Positions 56,371 through 64,000 of a DNA stretch of 64,000 nucleotides are shown here, in pieces (within the stretch, counting starts at the first letter, position 1; the number at the start of each line of letters is the position of its first letter). The notes below the pieces were generated by a model. That model saw only the letters and a program-made list of their open reading frames with translations, did not search any database and was not told the DNA's origin. Source of the stretch: Rhodobacteraceae bacterium LNNU 3342 (GTDB lineage: Bacteria > Pseudomonadota > Alphaproteobacteria > Rhodobacterales > Rhodobacteraceae); assembly GCA_008711135.1 (NCBI GenBank), contig VUAW01000005.1, positions 150,572 to 214,571 on the forward strand, in the 5' to 3' direction. Both the position numbers and the translations under genes were made by a program.

Positions 56371-57765
56371 ATGACCGCTTCCGCCCTTGTTTGTCCCGAT
56401 GATATCCGCGCCGGGTTTTCGGCCGCCATGTCCGCGATGTACCGCGACGAGGTGCCGGCCTATGGCACCCTGCTGGACCTTGTGGCCGAGGTGAATTCCG
56501 AACGTCTGGCCGAGCGCCCCGAGGAACGCGCGGCGCTGGTTGCCGCCGGAGAGCTGGACCGCATCTCCGAGGAACGGCACGGTGCGATCCGACTGGGCAC
56601 GGCGGCGGAACTGGCGGTGATGCGGCGGCTGTTTGCCGTGATGGGGATGGTGCCGGTGGGGTATTATGACCTGAGCGCGGCGGGCGTTCCGGTGCATTCC
56701 ACCGCCTTTCGCCCCGTGGATGCAGCGGCGTTGCAGCGCAATCCGTTCCGGGTCTTCACCTCGCTTCTGCGGCTGGACCTGATCGCGGATGCGGGGCTGC
56801 GGCAGGAGGCGGCGGAGGTTTTGGCGCGGAGGCAGATCTTCACCCCCGGCGCGCTGCGGCTGATCGCGAAGGCCGAGGAAGCGGGCGGGCTGACCGGGGA
56901 GGAGGCGCAGCAGTTCATTGCCGAGGCGCTGGAGACCTTTCGCTGGCATGCGCGGGCCAATGTGTCGCACGATCTGTACCGGCGGCTGCATGACGCGCAT
57001 CGGCTGATTGCGGATGTGGTGAGCTTTCGCGGGCCGCATATCAACCATCTGACGCCGCGCACGCTGGACATCGACGAGGTGCAGCGGCGGATGCCCGCGC
57101 GGGGGATCGTGCCTAAGGCGGTGATCGAGGGGCCGCCGCCGCGGAACTGCCCGATCCTGCTGCGCCAGACCTCGTTCAAGGCGCTGCAGGAGCCGGTGGC
57201 GTTCGAGACCGGCGAGGGCTGGCAGGAGGGCACCCATACTGCGCGTTTCGGGGAAATCGAGCAGCGGGGGATTGCCCTGACGCCCAAGGGGCGGGGGCTT
57301 TACGACACGCTGCTGAACAAGGCGCGGGCGACCGTGCGCCCGGCGGCGGACGGATCAAACGCGGCGGAGTATGAGGCGGCGCTGACCGATGCGTTCCAGG
57401 AGTTTCCCGATGACTGGGAGGGCGTTCGCGCGCAGGGGCTGGGCTATTTCCAGTGGTCGCTGACGGATGCTGGGCGTGCGGCCGGGCCGGTGGAGGGCGA
57501 TGCCGAGGGATTGCTGGCGCGGGGGCTGCTGCGGGCCGATCCCATTACCTACGAGGATTTCCTGCCGGTCAGTGCGGCGGGGATCTTCCAGTCGAACCTG
57601 GGCGACGAGGCCGCGCAGGATTTTGTCGAGGACCCGAACCAGCAGCGTTTCGAGGCGGATCTGGGGGCCCCGGTGCTGAATGAGTTCGAGCATTATGCCG
57701 CGATCGAGGCGGAGTCGCGGGCGGCCTGTCTGGCTGCGCTTGGGCATGCGCCGGTGGCGGGATAG
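56371..57765 (+). CDS. hglS: 2-oxoadipate dioxygenase/decarboxylase (DUF1338, HglS/YdcJ)
   Basis: A 464-residue non-heme iron enzyme converting 2-oxoadipate to D-2-hydroxyglutarate in lysine catabolism. Residues reported as critical in Pseudomonas HglS are all at matching positions: His70 and Arg74 (EERHGAIRLG), His226 (GPHINHLTPR) and Glu295 (ARFGEIEQRG; by my count one residue off the published Glu294). The ATG at 56371 has GAGG upstream. Thirty-two bases separate it from the piperideine-carboxylate dehydrogenase gene, so the two are one operon and the pathway context confirms the call. Confidence 0.92.
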   Translation: MTASALVCPDDIRAGFSAAMSAMYRDEVPAYGTLLDLVAEVNSERLAERPEERAALVAAGELDRISEERHGAIRLGTAAELAVMRRLFAVMGMVPVGYYDLSAAGVPVHSTAFRPVDAAALQRNPFRVFTSLLRLDLIADAGLRQEAAEVLARRQIFTPGALRLIAKAEEAGGLTGEEAQQFIAEALETFRWHARANVSHDLYRRLHDAHRLIADVVSFRGPHINHLTPRTLDIDEVQRRMPARGIVPKAVIEGPPPRNCPILLRQTSFKALQEPVAFETGEGWQEGTHTARFGEIEQRGIALTPKGRGLYDTLLNKARATVRPAADGSNAAEYEAALTDAFQEFPDDWEGVRAQGLGYFQWSLTDAGRAAGPVEGDAEGLLARGLLRADPITYEDFLPVSAAGIFQSNLGDEAAQDFVEDPNQQRFEADLGAPVLNEFEHYAAIEAESRAACLAALGHAPVAG

Positions 57766-57797
57766 GGGCACGAGAGATGACGATAGAAGGACAGAAC

Positions 57798-59309
57798 ATG
57801 ACTCCACTTGCCAGCACCACCCATTCGCTTCTGGATCGGCTTGACGTGCCGCAGGGGGCGTTCACCGGCGGCAGCATGGCAAGCTTCAGCCCCGTCACCG
57901 GCGAGCAGATTGCGGCGCTGACGCCCACGACCGCCGAGGAAGCGAGCGCGATGATCGACCGCGCACATCGGGCGTTCCGGGAATGGCGGGTGTGGCCCGC
58001 GCCGCGGCGGGGGGAGCTGGTACGGCTGCTGGGCGAGGAGTTGCGGAAGTCGAAGGAGGACCTGGGGCGGCTTGTGTCCATCGAGGCGGGCAAGAGCCCG
58101 TCCGAGGGACTAGGCGAAGTGCAGGAGATGATCGACATCTGCGACTTTGCCGTGGGGCTTTCGCGGCAGCTTTACGGGCTGACCATCGCGTCGGAACGGC
58201 CAGGGCACCGGATGATGGAGACGTGGCATCCTCTGGGGGTGGTGGGGGTGATTTCGGCCTTCAACTTCCCAGTGGCGGTGTGGTCGTGGAATTCGGCGCT
58301 GGCGCTGGTGTGCGGGAACCCCGTGGTGTGGAAGCCGTCGGAAAAGACGCCGCTGACGGCGCTGGCCTGCCAGGCGATCCTGGACCGCGCGATCGCGCGG
58401 ATGGGCGATGTGCCGGAAGGGCTGTCGCAGGTGCTGATTGGCGGGAAAGAGGTCGGCGAGATCCTGGTCGATCATCCAAAGGTGGCGCTGGTGTCGGCCA
58501 CGGGTTCGACCCGGATGGGGCGCGAGGTTGGGCCGCGGGTTGCGGCGCGGTTCGGGCGGTCGATCCTGGAGCTGGGCGGGAACAACGCGGGGATCGTCTG
58601 CCCCTCGGCCGATCTGGACATGGCGCTGCGGGCGGTGGCTTTTGGCGCGATGGGGACAGCAGGGCAACGCTGCACCACGATGCGGCGGCTGTTCGTGCAT
58701 GAAAGCGTCTATGACGAGTTCCTGCCGCGGCTGAAGGCGGCCTATGCGTCGGTCAGCATCGGCAACCCTCTGGAGAGCCAGGCGCTGGTCGGGCCGCTGA
58801 TCGACGCGCAGGCCTATGAGGGCATGCAGCGGGCGCTGGAGGCGGCGAAGGCCGCAGGCGGCATGGTGCAGGGTGGCGAGCGGGTGAGCGTGGGGCCGGA
58901 CAGCGCCTTTTACGTCCGCCCCGCGCTGGTGGAGATGCCGTCGCAGAGCGGGCCGGTGCTGGAGGAGACCTTTGCGCCGATCCTGTACGTGATGAAGTAT
59001 TCCGATTTCGACGCGGTGATCGAGGATCACAACGCGGTGGGGGCGGGGTTGTCTTCGGCCATCTTCACGCTGAACCTGCGCGAGATGGAGGCGTTCCTGA
59101 GCGCGGCGGGGTCGGATTGCGGGATCGCCAACGTGAATATCGGCACTTCTGGCGCAGAGATCGGCGGCGCCTTTGGTGGCGAGAAGGAGACCGGTGGCGG
59201 GCGCGAGAGCGGGTCCGACGCGTGGAAGGCCTATATGCGGCGGGCGACGAACACCATCAACTATTCCGACGCGCTGCCGCTGGCGCAGGGCGTGGTGTTC
59301 GACGTCTGA
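57798..59309 (+). CDS. amaB: Piperideine-6-carboxylate/2-aminoadipate semialdehyde dehydrogenase (ALDH7, AmaB)
   Basis: A 503-residue aldehyde dehydrogenase of the antiquitin group. SAFNFPVAVWSWN, FGRSILELGGNN and the nucleophile in TAGQRCTTMRR are standard. NIGTSGAEIGGAFGGEKETG then GGRESGSDAWKAYMRR is diagnostic of the ALDH7/AmaB subfamily. It oxidises 2-aminoadipate semialdehyde (open form of piperideine-6-carboxylate) to 2-aminoadipate. The ATG at 57798 with AAGGAC upstream is preferred; ATG 57777 would add seven residues. It sits between hglS and the convergent amaA. Confidence 0.92.
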   Translation: MTPLASTTHSLLDRLDVPQGAFTGGSMASFSPVTGEQIAALTPTTAEEASAMIDRAHRAFREWRVWPAPRRGELVRLLGEELRKSKEDLGRLVSIEAGKSPSEGLGEVQEMIDICDFAVGLSRQLYGLTIASERPGHRMMETWHPLGVVGVISAFNFPVAVWSWNSALALVCGNPVVWKPSEKTPLTALACQAILDRAIARMGDVPEGLSQVLIGGKEVGEILVDHPKVALVSATGSTRMGREVGPRVAARFGRSILELGGNNAGIVCPSADLDMALRAVAFGAMGTAGQRCTTMRRLFVHESVYDEFLPRLKAAYASVSIGNPLESQALVGPLIDAQAYEGMQRALEAAKAAGGMVQGGERVSVGPDSAFYVRPALVEMPSQSGPVLEETFAPILYVMKYSDFDAVIEDHNAVGAGLSSAIFTLNLREMEAFLSAAGSDCGIANVNIGTSGAEIGGAFGGEKETGGGRESGSDAWKAYMRRATNTINYSDALPLAQGVVFDV

Positions 59310-59312
59310 GGT

Positions 59313-60596
59313 TCAGAGCCGGTTGCCCGCAAGGTGGGCAGCCTGCGCCCCCAGTTCGTAGAATGCCTCTTTCACCGCGCGGAAGCGGGCGGGGGTGGCA
59401 GGGGTGACGGGGAGCGGCAGAGCATCTTCGGCCAGACGGCCCAGAAGGTGTTCCGCCGCGAGCCGGCCAAAGACGGTGCCCGGCGCGATGCCGCGGCCGT
59501 TATAGCCGCTGAAGGCGATCATGCCGCGGCCCAGCCGGTGAAAGCGGGGCAGGTTGTCGGCGGTCATGCCGATCTTGCCGTACCATTCGGCCTGAAAGCG
59601 GATTTCACCCAATTGCGGGAACAGCGCGCGCAAGGCACGGTGGGCCCAGTTGCGATGGATGGCGCGGCCCGGCCCGCGCAGGGCGCCGACGCTGCCGAAG
59701 ACGAGCCGGTTGGCAGCGTCGAAGCGGAAGGAGCTTAGAACCTCGCGCGTGTCCCAGGCGCCTTCGCGGTTGGGGAGGATCGAGCGGGCGAGGCTTTCGG
59801 ACAGCGGTTCGGTCGCGATGTTGAAATAGGGCAGGTGCACCTGCTCGGTGCGCAGTTCCGTGCGGACATGGGTGGTGTAGGCGTCGGTGGCGAGCAGCAC
59901 CCGGGGCGCACGGACGGCGCCGGTGGCGGTGCGGAGCAGCCATTCGCCGCCCGTGTCCTCGATCCCCGTCACGGCGGAACGGGTGCAGATCCGGGCACCG
60001 GAGCGGGTGGCGGCATGGGCGAGGCCGCGGGCATAGGCCAGCGGCTGTACCGTGCCTGCCCGCAGGTCCAGCAGTGCGCCGGTATAGGCATTCGATCCGA
60101 TGCGAGCGGCGGCCTCTTCCGCCGTTAACAGGTGTACAGGCGCGCCGCGTTTCTGCCACTGGGACGCGCGGTCCTGCAGTTCGGCAAGGCCACTGGCGCC
60201 CACGGCACAGTGCAGGGTGCCGTTGTGCATGGCCTCACACGCGATGGCGTGGCGGTCGATCAGGGCGAAGACCTCTGCCGGGGCGTTGCCAAGGGTGTGG
60301 AGGAGCCGTTCCCCGTGGGTTTCCCCCAGCACGCCGGGCAGGGCGTCGGGCATCACCCACATCCCCGCGTTCACCAAGCCCACGTTGCGGCCGGCGCCGC
60401 CGAAGCCAATTTCTGCTGCCTCCAGCACAATGACCTGGGCGCCGGCTTCCGCGAGGTGCAGCGCCGCTGAGAGGCCGGTGTAGCCGGCGCCGACGATGGC
60501 CACGTCGGCCCGCGCCTCGCCCGACAGGGGCGGGGTTTCGGGGGGTTCCGGGGCGGTCAGTTCCCAAAGACCGTGGGAGCGGGGGTCGTTCAGCAT
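59313..60596 (-). CDS. amaA: FAD-dependent L-pipecolate oxidase (AmaA-like)
   Basis: A 427-residue DAO-family flavoenzyme. The FAD motif is VAIVGAGYTGLSAALHLAEA, followed by GFGGAGRNVGLVNAG, and at the C-terminus FSGYNGRGIAPGTVFGRL. Alone it would be a generic amine/amino-acid oxidase; directly beside amaB and hglS it fits AmaA, which oxidises L-pipecolate to piperideine-6-carboxylate. The ATG at 60596 has AAGGAA upstream. It is divergent from a LysR regulator and converges on amaB with a 3-base gap. Confidence 0.85.
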   Translation of the reverse strand: MLNDPRSHGLWELTAPEPPETPPLSGEARADVAIVGAGYTGLSAALHLAEAGAQVIVLEAAEIGFGGAGRNVGLVNAGMWVMPDALPGVLGETHGERLLHTLGNAPAEVFALIDRHAIACEAMHNGTLHCAVGASGLAELQDRASQWQKRGAPVHLLTAEEAAARIGSNAYTGALLDLRAGTVQPLAYARGLAHAATRSGARICTRSAVTGIEDTGGEWLLRTATGAVRAPRVLLATDAYTTHVRTELRTEQVHLPYFNIATEPLSESLARSILPNREGAWDTREVLSSFRFDAANRLVFGSVGALRGPGRAIHRNWAHRALRALFPQLGEIRFQAEWYGKIGMTADNLPRFHRLGRGMIAFSGYNGRGIAPGTVFGRLAAEHLLGRLAEDALPLPVTPATPARFRAVKEAFYELGAQAAHLAGNRL

Positions 60597-60611
60597 CGGC
60601 CATTCCTTCCA

Positions 60612-60629
60612 GCGACATCCTGTTGTCGC
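60612..60629. promoter_or_regulatory. Dyad in the amaA/LysR divergent promoter region
   Basis: GCGACA (60612-60617) and TGTCGC (60624-60629) are a perfect 6-bp inverted repeat with a 6-base spacer between the divergent starts. Spacing and position suit a LysR-type operator; it begins 16 bases upstream of the amaA ATG. Confidence 0.45.
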
Positions 60630-60689
60630 CGGTTGCGTGCCGCCCGCAAATGGAGGATTGAGTCAGACATCATTCAGCCCGGGAATGAG

Positions 60690-61574
60690 ATGCAGGTTCC
60701 AAGACGATTTCTTCCCTCGCTGTCGCTGCTGACGGCATTCGAGGCCGCTGCCCGCACCGAAAGCGTCACTGCCGCTGCGCAGGAGCTGTCGCTGACGCAG
60801 AGCGCGGTGTCGCGGCAGATCAAGGCGCTGGAGGAACAGTTGGGCGTGCCGCTGTTTCATCGGGAACGGCAGACGATCCGGCTGACGCGCGGCGGGGCGG
60901 CCTATGCCCGCGAGGTGCGCGAGGCGCTGCGCAAGATCAGCGCCGCGTCGTTGAACCTGCGGGCTAATCCGGCGGGAGGGACGCTGACGCTGGCGGTATT
61001 GCCGACGTTTGGATCGCGCTGGCTGACGCCGCGGCTGCCGGGGTTCCTGGCGACGCATCCGGGGGTGACGATCAACCTGGTGACGCGGCTGCAGCCGTTC
61101 GATTTCGCGCAAGAGGCGGTGGATGCGGCGATCCACTTTGGCCATGCCGACTGGGCGGGGGCCGAAATGATGCTGTTCCGGCGCGAGGATGTGGTGCCCG
61201 CCTGCAGCCCGGAACTGGTGGAGCGGCTGGGGCTGCGGGGGGCGGATGACATTCGTCGGGCGCCGCTGTTGCATCTGACCTCGCGCCCAGATGCTTGGGA
61301 GCGGTGGTTCACGGCGCAGGATGTCGATGCCGAGGATGTCCGGGGGATGCTGTTCGACCAGTTCACCCTCGCGATTGAGGCGGCGCGGGCGGGGCTGGGG
61401 GTGGCGTTGTTGCCGCGGTTCCTGATCGGGCCGGAGCTGGACTCAGGTGCCCTGACGATCGTCGTGGACGCGGTGACCGAGATGCCAGAGGCCTATTACT
61501 TGTGCTGGCCGCGTGACCGGGCGGACCATCCGCCGCTGCTGGCCTTCCGGGCGTGGCTGGCGGAGACAATCTAG
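60690..61574 (+). CDS. LysR-type regulator (GcvA-like), probable lysine/pipecolate regulator
   Basis: A 294-residue regulator. The N-terminal winged helix is FEAAARTESVTAAAQELSLT then QSAVSRQIKALEEQLG, and GGTLTLAVLPTFGSRWLTPR begins the effector domain in the manner of GcvA-like LTTRs. The start is ATG 60690. It is divergent from amaA across a 93-base gap with a dyad, so control of amaA, and perhaps amaB-hglS, is the natural inference; the ligand may be pipecolate or lysine. Confidence 0.9.
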   Translation: MQVPRRFLPSLSLLTAFEAAARTESVTAAAQELSLTQSAVSRQIKALEEQLGVPLFHRERQTIRLTRGGAAYAREVREALRKISAASLNLRANPAGGTLTLAVLPTFGSRWLTPRLPGFLATHPGVTINLVTRLQPFDFAQEAVDAAIHFGHADWAGAEMMLFRREDVVPACSPELVERLGLRGADDIRRAPLLHLTSRPDAWERWFTAQDVDAEDVRGMLFDQFTLAIEAARAGLGVALLPRFLIGPELDSGALTIVVDAVTEMPEAYYLCWPRDRADHPPLLAFRAWLAETI

Positions 61575-61776
61575 GCCTTTTCCTGCTGCCCACGAAATGT
61601 TCATCGGCGCGAAATGCCGCATTCGCGAAGTGCGGTCTTCCCCGTTTGGACTTTTTTAACTATCAGCCCGCAGGATCGGGAAGGACAGCCGGAGCGCTTC
61701 CCTTTGTAACCTGTATTGGCATCTGCCTGTGTCCCGGTTTCCCCTTCTTGCCAGATCTGAAAGGCCCCTAGTCTAA
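61575..61776. other. Intergenic region between LysR gene and secreted protein gene
   Basis: A 202-base gap with no gene recognised. CGCGAA (61608-61613) and TTCGCG (61622-61627) form a 6-bp stem with an 8-base loop, and a T-run follows about 20 bases later, so a weak terminator after the LysR gene is possible. The promoter of the next gene should also lie here. Confidence 0.35.
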
Positions 61777-62307
61777 ATGCTGCGTTTTTCTGCCCTCGCC
61801 GCCGCCCTTCTGCTTGCCCCGCCCGCGCTGGCACAGGGGCCCAAAGCCTGCACCGACCTTCATCCGCAGCTTGAGTTCTGCACCAGTGGCCAATCCTGGC
61901 AGAAGGACGATCGCACCGTGCCCGAGGCACTCGGCTTTTTCCGTATGGAAGGCGGCGGGTTCGGCAAGGTGATTCTGGAAGAGGTTCCGGGTCAGGCGCA
62001 GATCGACCCCGACCTCGTGCAGGAAACGATCATCGCCATGGTCAGCCGGCAGATCGAATCCGCCGGCGGCAGTGTCGAGGTGAGCAGCAAGCAGGGCGGC
62101 GAGATCGGCGGCGATCTGGCCGGAACGATCATCTACCGATTCACCCGCGCGGGGCAGGACGTGCTGACCATGCATTCCTACCTTGTTTCGCGGAACCTGG
62201 TGATGCAGTTCATCACCTCCACCCAACAGGAGAACCGGTCGGCGCAGGACATGCACCGGAGCTTTCTGGTGAGCTTCAAGGTGCAGGAGCCCGAGATCCT
62301 GCTGTGA
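61777..62307 (+). CDS. Secreted hypothetical protein
   Basis: A 176-residue protein. A Sec signal (MLRFSALAAALLLAPPALAQ) is followed by a mature domain with two early cysteines (KACTDLHPQLEFC) and beta-rich sequence ending QDMHRSFLVSFKVQEPEILL. The layout, with residues such as GFFRMEGGGFGKVILEE, resembles small periplasmic proteins conserved in Rhodobacteraceae, but I cannot name a family. It is tail to tail with the NUDIX gene, 3 bases apart. Confidence 0.8.
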   Translation: MLRFSALAAALLLAPPALAQGPKACTDLHPQLEFCTSGQSWQKDDRTVPEALGFFRMEGGGFGKVILEEVPGQAQIDPDLVQETIIAMVSRQIESAGGSVEVSSKQGGEIGGDLAGTIIYRFTRAGQDVLTMHSYLVSRNLVMQFITSTQQENRSAQDMHRSFLVSFKVQEPEILL

Positions 62308-62310
62308 CCC

Positions 62311-62730
62311 TCAGCCGGTGCCAAGCGCGAGGCGCAGGACGGTATCGACGTTGGCGCTGAGCGGGGCGCGTGCGTCGAGCACATCGTCGAACGCGAACCA
62401 TTGCGCGTCGAGCGCGTCATCGGCTGCGGCCAGCGTGCCGCCGGTGGGGTGGCATTGCACCGCTACAAGCAGGTAGTGGACCTGTGCGGCGCCCGCCGCG
62501 TCGCGCAGGATGAGATCGAGGTTGAGGAGATGCCGACCCGGAGTTGCGGTCAGGCCGGTTTCCTCGGCCAGTTCGCGCACGGCGGCCTCGGCCACGGTTT
62601 CGCCAAATTCGACATGGCCGCCGGGGTAGCCCCAGAGGCCGGCGTCCGGCTGCTTGCGGCGGCGCACCAGCAGTACCTTTTGGTCATGAAGAACGACGGC
62701 AAGCGCGCCGATGCGGGGGATGTGTGACAT
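62311..62730 (-). CDS. NUDIX hydrolase
   Basis: A 139-residue protein with an intact Nudix box, [22 protein letters not shown] (GX5EX7REUXEEXGU), preceded by [16 protein letters not shown]. The form resembles ADP-ribose pyrophosphatase/MutT-like sanitising enzymes; the substrate is undetermined. The ATG at 62730 has the family-like start [15 protein letters not shown]. It is divergent from the chemoreceptor gene with a palindrome in the shared region. Confidence 0.92.
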   Translation of the reverse strand: MSHIPRIGALAVVLHDQKVLLVRRRKQPDAGLWGYPGGHVEFGETVAEAAVRELAEETGLTATPGRHLLNLDLILRDAAGAAQVHYLLVAVQCHPTGGTLAAADDALDAQWFAFDDVLDARAPLSANVDTVLRLALGTG

Positions 62731-62778
62731 CGCCTCAGATGGCCCGCTGTGCGCAGCAATGGCAAGGGGTGCCACCGG

Positions 62779-62800
62779 TTTTGTCATAATGATGACAAAA
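62779..62800. promoter_or_regulatory. Near-perfect palindrome between NUDIX and chemoreceptor genes
   Basis: Arms TTTTGTCAT and ATGACAAAA (9 bp each, perfect) flank AATG. It lies 49 bases upstream of the NUDIX start and about 100 bases upstream of the chemoreceptor start. The TTGTCAT/ATGACAA form suits a GntR- or MarR-like dimer; no regulator gene is adjacent. Confidence 0.55.
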
Positions 62801-62901
62801 TGAATGATAACGGGGCAGGCGCCCCCGCGCCGCTAAACTGTCATTAACATCGCGCCGCTAGTTTCCAGTTTCCCGAAGAAACACCTCGCAGGAGGCGGCA
62901 G

Positions 62902-64000
62902 ATGAAGAAACTCAGCATAAGGTTCAAGATATTAGGTGGATTTGGGGCGATGATCGCCCTGTTGCTTGTGCTGGCGGTGACCTCCTATGGCGGGGTCAAC
63001 CGCGTGACGACGACGTTCCAAGAATATCGGATGGCGGCACGTCAGTCGGCGGTGGCCAAGGACATGGCGCTTGCGCTGGCGCAGATGCGGTTCCGGGTCA
63101 CCTACTGGATGGCCACCCGGTCGCCGGCGCAGATGGAACAGTTCCGCGTGGAAAAGGCGGCGCTGGACGATGTTCGCGCCCGCGCGCGGGCGCAGTTGAC
63201 CAACCCCGAGGTTCTGGCCCGGGTCGAGGAATTCGGCCGCCTGTCCGGTGACTATCATGAGACGGTCGAGCGGATGGTCACGCTGCACCTCCGTGCCGAA
63301 GAGGATTATGCGGCGTTGCGCGGGCTGTCGGACCGGATGCAGGACGTAGGCGCGCGCCTGTCGCAGGGCGCGGGCCCGGACGTGCAGCCGGGCGAGATGC
63401 AGCACATTGCCGCGCTGAGCGAAAATATAGTGACGGTGCGGCTGCTGACCGAGCAGATGTTCCATGATGCCAATTCGGCGCATCATGCGGCGCTTGGTGC
63501 GGCGTTGAACGCGGCGCGGGCTTCCGCCACGGCGCTGCGCGACGGGACGACCAGTGCAGCGCGGCGGTCGGCGGCGGGGCAGCTTTTGACCGATCTGGAG
63601 GCTTATGGTCCACGCGCGGCGGCGCTTGATGTGGCGATGGATGGGCGAGAGCAGGTCTTTACCGCGGAACTCGCGCCGATGGGGCCAAAGCTGAACGAAA
63701 TTCTGGTCGAGTTGGCTCTTGCGGCGGATCATGCCCGCGATACGCTGGGCGCGATCGGCGTCGACCAGTCGGCGGACACCGTGCGTCTGGTCATCGGAAT
63801 TGCCGCGGCCTGTCTGCTGGCGGGGGCCGTGCTTGGGCTGCTGCTGGGTCAGCGGATCGCGGGTGGCGTCGTGGGCGTTTCGCAGGCAATTTCGGCCATC
63901 GCGGAGAAGCGGTTCGATACGGTTGTGCCGGGAACGAACAGCGGCGACGAGATTGGAGCGATTGCGCGGACGCTGACGGAGTTTCGGGACCAGCTGGCGG
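62902..64000 (+). CDS. Methyl-accepting chemotaxis protein, 3' truncated by window edge
   Basis: The first 366 residues of a transmembrane chemoreceptor. TM1 is at about 8-30 (ILGGFGAMIALLLVLAVTSY). A long helical periplasmic domain (about 31-290) follows, of the size of helical-bundle (HBM-like) sensor modules. TM2 is at about 294-316, and a HAMP domain begins after GQRIAGGVVGVSQAISAIA with FDTVVPGTNSGDEIGAIART. The signalling tip is outside the window. The ATG at 62902 has GGAGG upstream. The signal may be an organic acid by analogy with other helical-bundle receptors, but this is unproven. Confidence 0.88.
   Translation, partial: MKKLSIRFKILGGFGAMIALLLVLAVTSYGGVNRVTTTFQEYRMAARQSAVAKDMALALAQMRFRVTYWMATRSPAQMEQFRVEKAALDDVRARARAQLTNPEVLARVEEFGRLSGDYHETVERMVTLHLRAEEDYAALRGLSDRMQDVGARLSQGAGPDVQPGEMQHIAALSENIVTVRLLTEQMFHDANSAHHAALGAALNAARASATALRDGTTSAARRSAAGQLLTDLEAYGPRAAALDVAMDGREQVFTAELAPMGPKLNEILVELALAADHARDTLGAIGVDQSADTVRLVIGIAAACLLAGAVLGLLLGQRIAGGVVGVSQAISAIAEKRFDTVVPGTNSGDEIGAIARTLTEFRDQLA

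Overview
The window is about 64 kb of GC-rich DNA that looks alphaproteobacterial, most likely Rhodobacteraceae. The pointers are an sqdB-sqdD-sqdC sulfolipid operon of the Rhodobacter type, a plasmid-type Rep_3/ParA/ParB module, paired BCCT transporters, and dense coding with many ATGA/TGATG start-stop overlaps. I recognise no tRNA, rRNA, CRISPR array or insertion sequence.

The organising feature is a replication and partition locus at about 34.1-39.4 kb. A Rep_3-type initiator gene (minus) is divergent from parA-parB (plus). The roughly 610-base gap between them holds an array of about 21-23 bp-spaced iterons. A 15-bp palindrome, GTTTCGCNGCGAAAC, occurs five times between 34.3 and 38.2 kb, mostly inside the rep, parA and parB genes, and is a strong parS candidate. 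Strand composition flips here: the given strand is C-rich to the left and G-rich to the right whichever way the genes point, as expected at a working bidirectional origin. Housekeeping genes such as thiC, efp, epmA and purU lie on the same replicon, so a chromid or megaplasmid is more likely than a small plasmid.

Left arm (1-34 kb): 3' end of thiC; a three-gene cassette of a cytoplasmic subtilase, a small protein and a NUC1-type nuclease, possibly a protease/nuclease conflict module; two BCCT transporters flanking a frameshifted flavohemoglobin remnant; sdaA and ggt sharing a strong hairpin; divergent efp and epmA; the sulfolipid operon sqdBDC; a DUF533 protein; a radical SAM/UdgX DNA-uracil pair; rarD; a single-PDZ Deg protease divergent from a two-component system; a CAP lipoprotein; a Na/Pi-PhoU transporter; an operon of two membrane GTPases plus an anchored GGCT-fold protein; an HPP-CBS membrane protein; and a five-PAS GGDEF-EAL protein.

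Right arm (38-64 kb): a DUF1612/RHE_PE00001-like plasmid protein; a short lysine 2,3-aminomutase-like protein (EpmB candidate); UspA; MprF; PurU; an SDR and a rhomboid protease; an envelope-stress operon (low-complexity protein, holin-like protein, DUF3618 protein, BrkB); a phospholipase D-type enzyme; an isoquinoline-oxidoreductase-like molybdoenzyme; an AI-2E-type permease; a lysine/pipecolate degradation cluster (hglS, amaB, amaA and a LysR regulator); a NUDIX hydrolase; and the 5' part of a chemoreceptor gene cut by the window edge.

Themes are membrane lipid and envelope adaptation (SQDG, MprF, PLD, BrkB, Deg, rhomboid), osmolyte uptake, EF-P modification, lysine catabolism and DNA-uracil recognition, around an iteron-controlled origin.
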